Assembly: GCF_001879205.1 (NCBI RefSeq)
Contig: NZ_MLFK01000010.1
Span: 372,001-436,000 of the forward strand
Length of the DNA stretch: 64,000 nt
Source of the DNA: Flavobacterium johnsoniae
GTDB taxonomy: Bacteria > Bacteroidota > Bacteroidia > Flavobacteriales > Flavobacteriaceae
Reading direction: 5' to 3'
The notes beneath the pieces are model-generated. The model did not search any database. It saw only the letters and a list, made by a program, of their open reading frames with translations, and was not told the DNA's origin. This document shows, piece by piece, positions 27,453 through 36,278 of the stretch. Position 1 is the first letter of the stretch, and the number at the start of each line of letters is the position of its first letter. The position numbers and the translations under genes are program-made.

Positions 27453-28061
27453 TTATTTTCTGTTCTGGACGGTTAAATCTTTATTCTCAATGATAGAAAA
27501 CCGCTCTATTAAAAATCCGTGGGGATTATTATCGCTTCTTGAAACATTGCGCAGGCTCCCTTCTGTGACCAGGTTTCTCTTCACTATGCTTGTTGTGCGT
27601 ATGATCTGCTGTTTGGCAAAACATTTAAAACGGCAGGGATGCTCCCGGGTATCAACATATACACTGTCAATCTGAATAGTCTGGCTGATATTTCCCGATA
27701 TAATGCCGGAATAAAAACTGTTTTCTCTCAGATCATCATACATTCTCCTGGCGCTGTCATCGGCAAGATAAAGCGCTTTTGCCACATTGTTTTTAATTAC
27801 TTTTTCATCTGGGTCAAGGGTAAAGAAAAACCTGTGAAAGGTCTTTACATGATCCCGGGCCTCCACCTCCAGATTATCTCTGCGCTCGGATGCGAAAGCT
27901 TCCAGCACCTTTCCGTTAGCCAGTATATACACCCTGTCCCGCATAAGGGCTGCCGATTCAAAGCTTTTATAAAGGGTGAGACAGCAGATAATGATACAGC
28001 CTGCAATAACCAGCATGGTAAATCCTCTTATATGCCGGAATGCGGTATCTATATTTTTCAT
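27453..28061 (-). CDS. traK: Conjugative transposon protein TraK (VirB8-like)
   Basis: The preferred start is MKNIDTAFRHIRGF; the frame also allows 28073 (four more residues). There is one N-terminal membrane helix (TMLVIAGCIIICCLTLYKSF), then a periplasmic domain with the family pattern EARDHVKTFHRFFFTLDPDEK and KRNLVTEGSLRNVSRSDNNPHG. TraK is the VirB8-like inner-membrane scaffold. It lies 31 bp after TraJ. Confidence 0.93.
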   Translation of the reverse strand: MKNIDTAFRHIRGFTMLVIAGCIIICCLTLYKSFESAALMRDRVYILANGKVLEAFASERRDNLEVEARDHVKTFHRFFFTLDPDEKVIKNNVAKALYLADDSARRMYDDLRENSFYSGIISGNISQTIQIDSVYVDTREHPCRFKCFAKQQIIRTTSIVKRNLVTEGSLRNVSRSDNNPHGFLIERFSIIENKDLTVQNRK

Positions 28062-28092
28062 TTTAGTAAACATGATGCGTTTTTTAAAGTTG

Positions 28093-29295
28093 TTATGAAT
28101 TCCCTTTGAGCCTGTCTCCCAGATAATTCTCTTTCTCTTGAAAATAAGGAGAGCTTCCCGCTGAAGACTCCATGCTGCTGCTCATCCTGCCCGGGGCATT
28201 TCCCATGGCATCGGCCGTCATCCCGGCCCCTTTTGATCCAGCAGAGAGCGCCGCTGAGGCCGTACCCCCGAAAAAACTCGTAACGCGCTGTCCCAGGGCA
28301 TCTCCTCCTGCGGCATGAACAATATAATTGGCAACAGAAGGCACGGTAAAATAACCGATGATGCCGATGATTAAAAAAATAAGATAAGCCGTATCGGTTC
28401 TGCTGAAAAAAGTATCCCCTGTGCTCTGCACCTGAGACAGATCCAGTTTAAGCATGAGCTGCTGCACTTTCCCTATAATGCTGCCGAAAATATTGGCAAC
28501 GGGAAGCCAGAGATAAATATTGATGTAGCGGGCCAGCCAGACAGTGAGTGTATGCTGGAATCCGTCAAAAACGGCCAGTCCGAAAACAAGAGGCCCCAGA
28601 ATGGAAAGCACCACCAGCTGAAAAGTCCGCAGAGTATCAATACAGAGCGCCGCAGCTTCAAATAAAAGCCTGAGAACCTCGCTCATCCATTCCTTTACCG
28701 AGTACCGGAAATTATAAGACGCTTTTTCCATGGCAAACTTGACATCGTTGCCGATGCCGGCCAGCATGCCCTCACTGGAGGGATCTTCATCATGCGTGTA
28801 TTTATACCATTTATCACGGTCCCCTGTTCCCGAGGCCCCGACATACATTTTCCACGGGTTGGTTTGTTTTACCGCTTTTTCTTTTTCTTTCAAAAGCACC
28901 GCCACGGCATTATCAGAGCCCGTAACCATGGAAGCCGTAGCGGTAACGGCAGGTTTCATAACCGCGTTGATAAGAGCCAGCACCGAGGGAAAAATCATAA
29001 TGCAGAAGCCGATCACAAAAGGCCTGAAGAGCGGGTAAAAATCTACAGGTTCCGCATTGGCTATATGTTTCCACACCCGTGAGGCAATATACCAGATCGC
29101 AGCAAACCCCGCTGTGCCCTGCCCCGCCGCTAAAAGATTACTGCATAAGGGCATCATCTCATCATAGAGCTGTTCCAGAACCGCATGCAGGCTCCGCATC
29201 TCATCACCCGCACCCCGGGCCTGAAGGCAGAAAGGCGCCAGCATTGCAGCAGCCATATAAAACACTCTTCTGTAGAATTTAGATCTTTTCATCAC
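28093..29295 (-). CDS. traJ: Conjugative transposon protein TraJ (VirB6-like)
   Basis: The 400-residue protein starts with a signal-like segment (MKRSKFYRRVFYMAAAMLAP) and has several membrane helices, for example PFVIGFCIMIFPSVLALINA, VVLSILGPLVFGLAVF and AYLIFLIIGIIGYFTVPSVA. The motif DTLRTFQLVVLSILGPL and the Gly/Ser-rich tail are typical of TraJ, the polytopic channel component. It overlaps or abuts its neighbours within 1-2 bp. Confidence 0.93.
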   Translation of the reverse strand: MMKRSKFYRRVFYMAAAMLAPFCLQARGAGDEMRSLHAVLEQLYDEMMPLCSNLLAAGQGTAGFAAIWYIASRVWKHIANAEPVDFYPLFRPFVIGFCIMIFPSVLALINAVMKPAVTATASMVTGSDNAVAVLLKEKEKAVKQTNPWKMYVGASGTGDRDKWYKYTHDEDPSSEGMLAGIGNDVKFAMEKASYNFRYSVKEWMSEVLRLLFEAAALCIDTLRTFQLVVLSILGPLVFGLAVFDGFQHTLTVWLARYINIYLWLPVANIFGSIIGKVQQLMLKLDLSQVQSTGDTFFSRTDTAYLIFLIIGIIGYFTVPSVANYIVHAAGGDALGQRVTSFFGGTASAALSAGSKGAGMTADAMGNAPGRMSSSMESSAGSSPYFQEKENYLGDRLKGNS

Positions 29296-29296
29296 T

Positions 29297-29932
29297 TTAA
29301 TTTTTTAATCCGTGAAGATTTCTCGAAGCATACACATCCTGGGTTTCTGCGGCTCTCTGCAGCAGCAGCACGCTGTACTGCCTGTTAAAACTGCGCAGGA
29401 ATAAAAGCTTATCCTGCATCTGCAGATAAACTGCATCCACCGCCTGAAGCCTTTCATCGTCCGACATCCGGAGTTTATCAGCTGTCACCGCCATCAGGAG
29501 CTCATCAAGGTTTCGTAAACTCTCATTGAGCAGATTATCATACACTTCTTGGAAGTAGCTTATCTCCCCGGCACTGAAACTTTCACTTTTGATAAATCTG
29601 GAAAGACCCTCTCTGCTTTCCCGGGCCAGAAGGATCTGAAATTTTACAATATCCCCCACCCTTTTATAATTCTTCACCGCCGGGCTCACCTGCAGGAGTT
29701 CATCTAAAAAAGTTTTATGAAGACTGAAGTTTCCCCGGGACATTTCTTTAACGGTTTTATAACCTCCCGAGAGCAGTTCGTATCCCTTTTTCATATCACT
29801 GAGAATCTTCTTAAACTGGGAGAGTTTCTCAATATTTAAAATGAGCTGCTGGATTTCTGCAGACTGGGCCCCTGCCTTATGAGGCATTAAACCCGCAAAG
29901 ACAAACAATGCTGTAATTACTATTTTTTTCAT
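29297..29932 (-). CDS. Exported helical T4SS-locus protein (TraI-like paralogue 3)
   Basis: The 211-residue protein has a signal peptide ending AGAQS and a helical body. It is clearly paralogous to 29942-30556: both have KGY, an F-x-LH-x-F/Y-LL segment, V-NY, F-GE and a LDELL-V pattern. In Bacteroidota elements such proteins sit between TraG and TraJ and are sometimes labelled TerB-like, but I see no evidence for tellurite function. A VirB5-like or TraI-like accessory role is likely. Confidence 0.7.
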   Translation of the reverse strand: MKKIVITALFVFAGLMPHKAGAQSAEIQQLILNIEKLSQFKKILSDMKKGYELLSGGYKTVKEMSRGNFSLHKTFLDELLQVSPAVKNYKRVGDIVKFQILLARESREGLSRFIKSESFSAGEISYFQEVYDNLLNESLRNLDELLMAVTADKLRMSDDERLQAVDAVYLQMQDKLLFLRSFNRQYSVLLLQRAAETQDVYASRNLHGLKN

Positions 29933-29941
29933 TCTGTCTGT

Positions 29942-30556
29942 TTATAATCCGTAAATAACACCGGCATGTTTTGATTCTTTTTTATCAGCCGCTTTCAAAA
30001 CTGACAGCAGTGCGGCTTCCCTGCTGAAAGAAATACAAAAATCATAATCTTCCATCATCGCCTTATGAAGCGCATCAATGCGTGCTGTGCGCTGGTCGTC
30101 TCTGATCTCCAGTGCCGCATCCGAAGTAACTATCAGGAGCTCATCGAGCGTTCGGCTGCAGTGGTCAAGAAGTCTTTCAAAAGAGCGCCGGATATGATCC
30201 AGCTCATCTCCGTGAAACAGATCGGAAGATTTCAGATCAGCGTGCGTTTTTCTGCAGGTTTTCAATATTTCAAGCTGCAGGGATATAATTTCAGCAGTCT
30301 TGTAATAATTCCTGACTTTGGGATTAATCTTAAGAAGCGAGGCAAAATAATCCCGATGCAGGTTCACTTCTCCTCTCTTGGCATCTCCTATGAAACTGAG
30401 TCCTTCCGATACAGCCCGATAACCTTTTCGGGCATAATCCATATAAACCTGAAGCGCTCCAATCTGAAGCAGGAGTTCCTTTCTCTGCTTGGCCTGAGCC
30501 TGAATGCCCTGGCTAAGTAATAGTGCGCCAGACAATAATAACACCAGCTTTTTCAT
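29942..30556 (-). CDS. Exported helical T4SS-locus protein (TraI-like paralogue 2)
   Basis: The 204-residue protein has a signal peptide ending GIQAQ and helical segments similar to the next gene (KGYRAVSEGLSFIGDAKRGEVNLHRDYF; SRTLDELLIVTSDAALEIRDDQR). It is 9 bp upstream of its paralogue and 23 bp after the 226-residue TraI-like gene. The three in a row suggest tandem duplication inside the operon. Confidence 0.7.
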   Translation of the reverse strand: MKKLVLLLSGALLLSQGIQAQAKQRKELLLQIGALQVYMDYARKGYRAVSEGLSFIGDAKRGEVNLHRDYFASLLKINPKVRNYYKTAEIISLQLEILKTCRKTHADLKSSDLFHGDELDHIRRSFERLLDHCSRTLDELLIVTSDAALEIRDDQRTARIDALHKAMMEDYDFCISFSREAALLSVLKAADKKESKHAGVIYGL

Positions 30557-30579
30557 TGTTTTTTCTTTTATTTTCTCTG

Positions 30580-31260
30580 TCAGGGAATTCCGTAAAACTC
30601 TCGGATCTGATTCACTTCGGCCTCTGTTCTGCCCCTTTGAAGACTCAGCAGCACATTCTGACGGTTAAAGAGCCTCAGGCTGTCATAAGCATCATCGATC
30701 TGATCTGCCGCTGTATTGATCATCTCGAGCCTTTTCAGATCGCTCATCTTAAGGGCAAAAGAATCCAGTATCAGGAAAATCTGGTCGATATTTCTCAGGC
30801 TTTCTCCCAGAATCCCTGAATACACATGCTTCATGTACTGGATTTCGCCAGCCGTAAAATGAGTGTCCTGCCTGAAAAGATTCCACGCCCTTTCATATTC
30901 CTGAACCAGTCCGGCCTGTTTTTTAGTAATCTCTTTTATCCTCTGATAATAAGTGATAATAGATTTTACTTCAGCCAGTTCGTCATAATATCCTTTATAC
31001 AGTTCTTTTTGTTTCCGGGTCCAGTCCGATATTTCATCCAGCTTTAGTTTTGAAAGCACATTCTCCGCCTGTTTCTGGGCATTCTGGAGCCAGATGGTTT
31101 TATTCTGCAGCTTCTGGATCCGAAGGTCAATGGCTTTGATTACTTTCTTGGCAACTGTCTTTACTATCTCCAGTATGGGCAGTGCCGCGCTTTCTGCGGG
31201 CCTTGCCGGAGTGCCGGCCAGAAGCAGACAGACCATGCAGGCAATTAATTTCTTTTTCAT
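30580..31260 (-). CDS. Conjugal transfer protein TraI-like (VirB5-like position)
   Basis: The 226-residue protein has a signal peptide (MKKKLIACMVCLLLAGTPARPA) and a long coiled-coil region (about 40-110, LRIQKLQNKTIWLQNAQKQA). Its end reads RLFNRQNVLLSLQRGRTEAEV. It lies directly after the TraG ATPase, the place of TraI in CTnDOT-type loci, and resembles the two following paralogues in the stretch ESLRNIDQIFLILDSFALKMSD. Confidence 0.78.
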   Translation of the reverse strand: MKKKLIACMVCLLLAGTPARPAESAALPILEIVKTVAKKVIKAIDLRIQKLQNKTIWLQNAQKQAENVLSKLKLDEISDWTRKQKELYKGYYDELAEVKSIITYYQRIKEITKKQAGLVQEYERAWNLFRQDTHFTAGEIQYMKHVYSGILGESLRNIDQIFLILDSFALKMSDLKRLEMINTAADQIDDAYDSLRLFNRQNVLLSLQRGRTEAEVNQIREFYGIP

Positions 31261-31275
31261 CTTCTCTCTTTCAAT

Positions 31276-33747
31276 TTAATGTGCTTCTCTCATTTCGCGG
31301 GCCATTGCAGCTATTCCTTTTTTAATATCTCCGCCGAACTTTGCCGCATAGGCATTCATTTTCACCTTCTCGCTCTGCTCTGTAGTATAGGCCAGATACT
31401 CCTCCAGGGACACTTCTGTCCTGTAAACCTTGGAAAGCATGCCTCCAAGGGAGATAAAGACTTCCTTGTATTTCTTATCCGGGTCATTAGCTTTATTAAC
31501 CGAGAGCACCAGTGCCTTTTCTTTATCGGTAAGCCCCAGGAGTTCCTGGATCTGGTCAAATTTATTCTGGTACTTGCTCTGGTCCAGCAGTATTTTGCAG
31601 TCACTGTTATTGATAATGGCCTGCTTGACCACGGGAGAAGAAATAATATCTTCCACCTCCTGTGTTACCACTACAGCCTCTCCGAAGAACTTGCGCACAG
31701 TCTTAAACAAATATTTAATATAGTCGGCCATTCCTTCCCTGGCAATGGCTTTCCAGGCTTCCTCAATGAGTATCATCTTGCGGATGCCTTTAAGCTTTCT
31801 CATCTTGCTGATAAAAACCTCCATAATAATGATGGTGACCACTGGAAATAGGATCGGGTGATCCTTTATATTATCCAGTTCAAATACAATAAACCTTTCC
31901 TTTAAAAGTTCCAGATTCCCCGAGGCATTCAGCAGGTAATCGAACTCACCGCCTTTGTAATAAGGCCTTAGAACATACAGAAAATTAGTAATGTCAAAAT
32001 CTTTTTCCTTCACCTTATCACCTTCCAGGATGGAAACAAAATCATCTTTGAGAAACTCGTAAAAACTGTTAAAGCAGGGAAAGATTTCTGTATCGGCATC
32101 CAGCTTTTGGTAATACAGCTGAAGCGCATTGGATAAGGCCACATACTCGCTTCGGTTAAAGGTCTCATCGTCTTTTTTCCAGAGTGCCAGAAGCAGCGTT
32201 TTAATGCTTTCTTTTTTCTCCGTATCCAGAGTGTCTCCCTCAGAGATATAAAAGGGATTAAAACGGATCGGATTTTTTTCATCATAAGTAAAATAGTAGC
32301 CTGCCACCATATCACAGAGCCCTTTATAGCTGTGTCCCACATCCACCAGCACAATATGGGCGCCCTGCTCGTAATAACTTCTCACCATATGATTGGTAAA
32401 AAAGGACTTGCCGCTGCCCGAGGGGCCCAGTATAAACTTGTTTCGGTTGGTGCAGATCCCCGTCCTTAGAGGCTCATCGCTGATATCCACATGCACAGGT
32501 CTGCCTGTCAGCCGGTCCCCCAGCCTGATTCCCATGGGGCTCAGAGAAGATTTATATCCTGTTTCCATGTTCAAAAAGCAGACAGCCTGCTCGGTGAAAG
32601 TATCAAAGGTGTCATTCATGGGAAAATCAGCCGCATTGCCCGGCATGCCCGCCCAGTAAATCTGAGGCGCCCCGGCTGTTTCCTGCTTAGCGGCCGCATC
32701 CATCTGCGCCAGGGCCGAGGATACTTTATTTTTAATGTCTTTGAGCTCTTCTTTATCCGTGCTCCAGGCCAGCACATTGAAATGCGCCTTAACGGGAAGT
32801 CTCTGCTGTGCTACGGCCTCATTGAGAAAATCATTTGCTGCATCTTTTGCAATTAAATTTTCCCTGCTGTAAGCAGACAGAGACTGAAGACGAAGTCTTT
32901 TGCTTTCGAGCCTGCGGATCGTTTTCTGCGCATCTTCAATAAACAAATACTGATTATAGATGTGGCTGCAGGATAACAGCTGGCCGAGAGTGGAGGCAAA
33001 ACCAATGCTGAATTTGGTTTTATCTGTTGAATAACGGTCAAAGTTGATCCTCGATCCGCATAATCCCGGCAGGTCCGCCGCATCCCCAAGGGTAAAAAGC
33101 TGGCAGTGTTTATCCCCTATTGTGAGTCCCTGATCGAATTTAATATCGTTGAAAAGAAAAGAATCTTCGCGTTCTGATAAAAAACAGTACTGCTCAACCA
33201 GCCCGATTCTCCTGCTATCACTTCTAAGCGAATCATTCTTCAGACGGGTAAGGGAAACAAAACCGCTGTCTTCCATTATTCTCTTGAACTGTCCGGCGCA
33301 GTCAATAAAATCCTGCAGCAGCTGCGCGTTTAAAGTTTCTTCTGGCACCAGCGTATTTCTTATAAGGCTTGAAAATAAAGAACTGGAATTCTTCCTTCCC
33401 CGGGGCTTCTTAGTGAGCATGATATAACAGGAATGCTCCAGAAAAGGCCTTTCGTTGAAAAACCGCTCGCTGCTTCTGCTTAGAAAACTGCTCTCTGCGT
33501 CTGTAAAATCTCCTTTATGCCTTTTTTCTAAAAACCAGTCCTGTTTATGGAAAACACAGAACTCCGGCAGCACTTTTACAGCCTTGATCCATGACTGGTG
33601 AAAAGCTTCGTACTCCTGGTCGGAGAGCGTAAAAATCTCGGGCAGTTCCGCTTTGAATACCACCGTTATATCTCCCTGCCTGGATACAATACAGTCATGC
33701 TCCACTGCCATAACCGGCAGCATCTCTTCGATCCTCTTCTCCATCAC
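31276..33747 (-). CDS. traG: Conjugation ATPase TraG (VirB4-like)
   Basis: The 823-residue cytoplasmic protein has the VirB4/TraG layout: an N-terminal domain with PRGRKNSSSL and a C-terminal ATPase domain with Walker A GPSGSGKS at 441-448, followed by VLVDVGHSYKGLCDM, and Walker B KMILIEEAWKAI near residue 660, then VTQEVEDIISSPVVKQAIINN. It powers assembly and transfer by the type IV secretion apparatus. It sits 30 bp after TraF. Note that in this naming TraG is the VirB4 ATPase, not the coupling protein. Confidence 0.96.
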   Translation of the reverse strand: MMEKRIEEMLPVMAVEHDCIVSRQGDITVVFKAELPEIFTLSDQEYEAFHQSWIKAVKVLPEFCVFHKQDWFLEKRHKGDFTDAESSFLSRSSERFFNERPFLEHSCYIMLTKKPRGRKNSSSLFSSLIRNTLVPEETLNAQLLQDFIDCAGQFKRIMEDSGFVSLTRLKNDSLRSDSRRIGLVEQYCFLSEREDSFLFNDIKFDQGLTIGDKHCQLFTLGDAADLPGLCGSRINFDRYSTDKTKFSIGFASTLGQLLSCSHIYNQYLFIEDAQKTIRRLESKRLRLQSLSAYSRENLIAKDAANDFLNEAVAQQRLPVKAHFNVLAWSTDKEELKDIKNKVSSALAQMDAAAKQETAGAPQIYWAGMPGNAADFPMNDTFDTFTEQAVCFLNMETGYKSSLSPMGIRLGDRLTGRPVHVDISDEPLRTGICTNRNKFILGPSGSGKSFFTNHMVRSYYEQGAHIVLVDVGHSYKGLCDMVAGYYFTYDEKNPIRFNPFYISEGDTLDTEKKESIKTLLLALWKKDDETFNRSEYVALSNALQLYYQKLDADTEIFPCFNSFYEFLKDDFVSILEGDKVKEKDFDITNFLYVLRPYYKGGEFDYLLNASGNLELLKERFIVFELDNIKDHPILFPVVTIIIMEVFISKMRKLKGIRKMILIEEAWKAIAREGMADYIKYLFKTVRKFFGEAVVVTQEVEDIISSPVVKQAIINNSDCKILLDQSKYQNKFDQIQELLGLTDKEKALVLSVNKANDPDKKYKEVFISLGGMLSKVYRTEVSLEEYLAYTTEQSEKVKMNAYAAKFGGDIKKGIAAMAREMREAH

Positions 33748-33777
33748 TTCTTCTTTGTCACAATTAACGTCCTATAG

Positions 33778-34089
33778 CTACATCTTGATAAAAATCCCCC
33801 TGCTGCATACTTTAATGCATTTTGGAACCTTCCGAGAAGCAAGGGCTTTCATCATCCCATGTTCTCCGTACTTACTGCTTATCCTGTATATTTTAAAAAC
33901 AAGAAAACCGCCTGCAGTTCCTATAAATCCCACACAGATAAGAGAAGGAACACCTGCAATAAAAAGCACTGCAAAGAGTATCATCAGCACCACTGCGCCT
34001 CCTGCCAGATACCAGATATACTGGGCTTTTAATCCTTTGAATTCGATGCTTTTATTGACTCCTTTATTGATCTTGTATACACTGTTCAT
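33778..34089 (-). CDS. traF: Conjugative transposon protein TraF (DUF4133, VirB3-like)
   Basis: The 103-residue protein starts MNSVYKINKGVNKSIEFKGL, the DUF4133/TraF signature, followed by two membrane helices (YIWYLAGGAVVLMILFAVLF and VPSLICVGFIGTAGGFLVF). It is a VirB3-like inner-membrane component, 10 bp after TraE. Confidence 0.93.
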   Translation of the reverse strand: MNSVYKINKGVNKSIEFKGLKAQYIWYLAGGAVVLMILFAVLFIAGVPSLICVGFIGTAGGFLVFKIYRISSKYGEHGMMKALASRKVPKCIKVCSRGIFIKM

Positions 34090-34099
34090 CCTATCAGAT

Positions 34100-34444
34100 T
34101 CAGACTCCGAAAAAGGACTTAATCACAGTTGCCACCACTACCAGAAACACGCAGCTTCCAAACCAGGCGGCCGCCACTTTTCCCGTATCAGGATCTCCCG
34201 CATTCCATTTCTGGTATACTTTCACCGCCCCTATAAGTCCCAGAATGGCACCCACGGCATACATCAGTTCGGTGCCGGCGTCAAAATAACTTCTCACCTT
34301 CTGGTTGGCCTCATTGATTCCCGCCACTCCGTCCTGGCCATAGCCGCCTACACTGAAAAGCAGCATCAGCAGCAGTGAAGCATGCAGCCGGGTGATCCTT
34401 CTCCAGAAAAACTTTAATTTCCAATTCCATTTTTTCATCTTCAT
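34100..34444 (-). CDS. traE: Conjugative transposon protein TraE (DUF4134, VirB2-like)
   Basis: The 114-residue protein has a signal-like N-terminus, then GVAGINEANQKVRSYFDAGT, the DUF4134 signature, and two helices (LMYAVGAILGLIGAVKVYQK and AAWFGSCVFLVVVATVIKSF). It is the pilin-like first gene of the core operon. The N-terminal extension before the first hydrophobic segment is basic (MKMKKWNWKLKFFWRR), and a start at Met3 is also possible. Confidence 0.92.
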   Translation of the reverse strand: MKMKKWNWKLKFFWRRITRLHASLLLMLLFSVGGYGQDGVAGINEANQKVRSYFDAGTELMYAVGAILGLIGAVKVYQKWNAGDPDTGKVAAAWFGSCVFLVVVATVIKSFFGV

Positions 34445-34567
34445 TTTTTTTATTAGATTGTTACTTTATATAAAAGCAGAGAATTACCGCTGTACCGCTA
34501 TCTATTTTCTTGTCACTTCCGCCCTACCGCATTAGACTGAACAGGGGAAATTTCTCTGCTTATTTTC

Positions 34568-35014
34568 TTACCCCTTCTCATCCCATAAGCTGTCCATTTC
34601 TGCATAGCTCAGCAATAATTCAGGATACTTCTCACTGTGGAGAACCGTCAGAGAATTAATTTTCCCGCGAAGCTCAGACTGCTTGACAAACGGATACTCC
34701 GAGAGAACAAAGCGGATGTAATTCTGGAATACATCTTTTGATAAACCTCCGGCATTACTTTGAGTAAAAATCTCCGACAGCCTGTTATGCAGTTCCTCTG
34801 CATCTTTGAGTGTGCTGAAAGATTCTTTGTATTCTGAAAAAGGGCCGGCTTTTTTATTTTCCTTTTTTAAAGACTCAGCCCTCCAGCTGGATCTCCCGGA
34901 AATAAAATTTTTAATCGCCCTGTGTTTAAATCTAAAGAGCAGTAAAACATACCATATAAACATTATTAAGCTGACAGCGGCCAGATAAGCTGACCATGAA
35001 ATATTTGTAATCAT
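34568..35014 (-). CDS. Membrane-anchored unknown protein upstream of TraE
   Basis: The 148-residue protein has one N-terminal membrane helix (AYLAAVSLIMFIWYVLLLFR) and a helical cytoplasmic-type domain (EELHNRLSEIF, VFQNYIRFVLSEYPFVKQSELRG). I recognise no named domain. It is co-oriented with the tra operon and separated from TraE by 123 bp, and probably belongs to the element. Confidence 0.55.
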   Translation of the reverse strand: MITNISWSAYLAAVSLIMFIWYVLLLFRFKHRAIKNFISGRSSWRAESLKKENKKAGPFSEYKESFSTLKDAEELHNRLSEIFTQSNAGGLSKDVFQNYIRFVLSEYPFVKQSELRGKINSLTVLHSEKYPELLLSYAEMDSLWDEKG

Positions 35015-35207
35015 TTGGCTCAGTATTTAATCATTTAACTTCATCATTCATTCCTGCATTAGTATTTCCTGCAGGTTTTAAATTCTGTGTCAAAGTAACA
35101 ATATGAATAGTCCTGCTGCAAGTACAACTTATTTTGTACCCAGCTGTACCCTAAAAAATGAAACAATGATATCTTTTTGCACCCTTCAGTCCATCAATAT
35201 TATCAAT

Positions 35208-35384
35208 ATGAAAGGAAGACTTTACGATCCTAAGATCCACAGATTCCTGCAGCCCGATAATAACATTCAGGCTCCTCTTAATGTTCAGAATTACAACAGA
35301 TACAGTTATGCACTGAACAATCCGCTGAAATACAGCGACCAGTCGGGAGAATTTTTAAATAAGATATTTGGATCTTTTTCTTGA
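35208..35384 (+). pseudogene. RHS-repeat core fragment
   Basis: From MKGRLYDPKIHRFLQPDNN to RYSYALNNPLKYSDQSGEF the 58 residues match the end of the RHS-repeat-associated core, which in full-length proteins follows thousands of residues of repeats and precedes a toxin domain. Here the frame stops 9 residues later, so it is an orphan piece. The frame is open upstream to 35103, but that part does not resemble RHS. It is likely a leftover from a polymorphic toxin gene. Confidence 0.75.
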
Positions 35385-35447
35385 GAAATGGCTCCGAAAA
35401 CGGATTCCTATATTGACAGTGATACAATAAAATTTTAAATTTGAACA

Positions 35448-35888
35448 ATGAAAAGCATCTTATCTTTTTTTACCGCACTGATTTTACTGGGTTCCTGCCA
35501 GGAACCAAAAGACAGCAAAAACTGTCATTATAAAATCAAATTTAAAAACAATACCTCTAAAGTGCTGTACTTGTATACTGCAGAAGATTCAGTCATCCCT
35601 GTAAGGGATATCAGGACCGATCCGTACTTTAAACCTACCCCTGCCAATGCGGGCAGCGGAACCATAGAAGCAGGTACAATCAGATTCACCGGAGGCGGTA
35701 AGCCCATGTGCGTTGAAAGCCTTTACCCCCCCGAAAAGCAGTTTTATATTTTTGTATTTGATTCTGCCGCCGTTTCCAAGAAAACATGGCAGCAAGTTGT
35801 AGAGCACAATTCAACGCTCAAGCGATTTGACATCACTGTAAAAGAGCTTCAAAGAACTGACTTTACACTCAAATACAGCGAAGAATAA
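35448..35888 (+). CDS. Small lipoprotein next to RHS fragment
   Basis: The 146-residue protein has a clear lipoprotein signal (MKSILSFFTALILLGSC) and a beta-rich body (YKIKFKNNTSKVLYLYTAED, GTIEAGTIRFTGGG). I do not recognise a family. It lies 63 bp after the RHS fragment and is followed by a strong terminator. Its place suggests a former immunity or accessory gene of an RHS toxin, but this is inference. Confidence 0.65.
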   Translation: MKSILSFFTALILLGSCQEPKDSKNCHYKIKFKNNTSKVLYLYTAEDSVIPVRDIRTDPYFKPTPANAGSGTIEAGTIRFTGGGKPMCVESLYPPEKQFYIFVFDSAAVSKKTWQQVVEHNSTLKRFDITVKELQRTDFTLKYSEE

Positions 35889-35924
35889 TCAGGCGGAAAT
35901 ACAAGCAGAATTCAAATCCCATTA

Positions 35925-35964
35925 AAAAGCCTCTGAAAGTCTTAAGAGTTTCAGAGGCTTTTTT
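35925..35964. terminator. Strong bidirectional terminator
   Basis: AAAAAGCCTCTGAAA (35925-35939) pairs perfectly with TTTCAGAGGCTTTTT (35950-35964), a 15-bp stem with A- and T-runs at the two ends. It separates the lipoprotein from the convergent YqaE-like gene. Confidence 0.95.
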
Positions 35965-35979
35965 AGTTAAGGAAAGTAT

Positions 35980-36180
35980 TTATCTCGATCTCATTGCCCT
36001 GAGCAGTTTTGTATTCCTTCTTTCCGCTCTGGAATTCTGCAGGGAAACTACTGCCCAGATTCCAGCCGGTATCCATCCGATCAGGGTAATCTGAAGTATC
36101 AGACACAGCAGAGCTGTCAAAAGTTTTCCACGAAGAAGAAACGACAGAGAAGGAAAAAATATAGCAATTAAAGTCATCAT
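35980..36180 (-). CDS. YqaE/Pmp3-like small membrane protein
   Basis: The 66-residue protein has two hydrophobic helices with the family pattern FFPSLSFLLRGKLLTALLC and ILQITLIGWIPAGIWAVVSL. Pmp3/YqaE proteins are small membrane proteins linked to membrane potential and stress. The C-terminus is basic (RAERRNTKLLRAMRSR). Confidence 0.75.
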   Translation of the reverse strand: MMTLIAIFFPSLSFLLRGKLLTALLCLILQITLIGWIPAGIWAVVSLQNSRAERRNTKLLRAMRSR

Positions 36181-36278
36181 GGTTTTTACAATATATAGTT
36201 AATATTTATAAACATCTTTGTCTTATAAGACTGCAGTAAGCTTATTTTGTTTCAGAACTTACAGCAATAATTTAAAAT

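Larger units (their letters stand above)
22741..35014 (-). mobile_element. Partial CTnDOT/ICE-type conjugation module
   Basis: The run TraE-F-G-I-I-I-J-K-L-M-N plus flanking unknowns is the type IV secretion core of Bacteroidota integrative and conjugative elements. Codon use is GC-richer (many GCC, GGC, CTG codons) than in the pectin locus and far more than in the defence island. No relaxase (MobB/MobA), coupling protein, ParA, TraO/P/Q, tyrosine integrase, tRNA or direct repeat marking an attachment site is visible in the window. It is either a reduced element or one whose other half lies elsewhere. Confidence 0.8.

Noticed and set aside
27639..28109. 156-residue plus-strand frame
   Set aside because: It is antisense to TraK, which has clear family motifs.
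29297..30556. Tellurite resistance genes
   Set aside because: Proteins of this kind are sometimes labelled TerB-like, but their place in the Tra operon and exported helical form fit a transfer role, and no other ter gene is present.
31279..31851. 190-residue plus-strand frame
   Set aside because: It is antisense to the conserved TraG ATPase and Cys/Phe-rich; a shadow frame.
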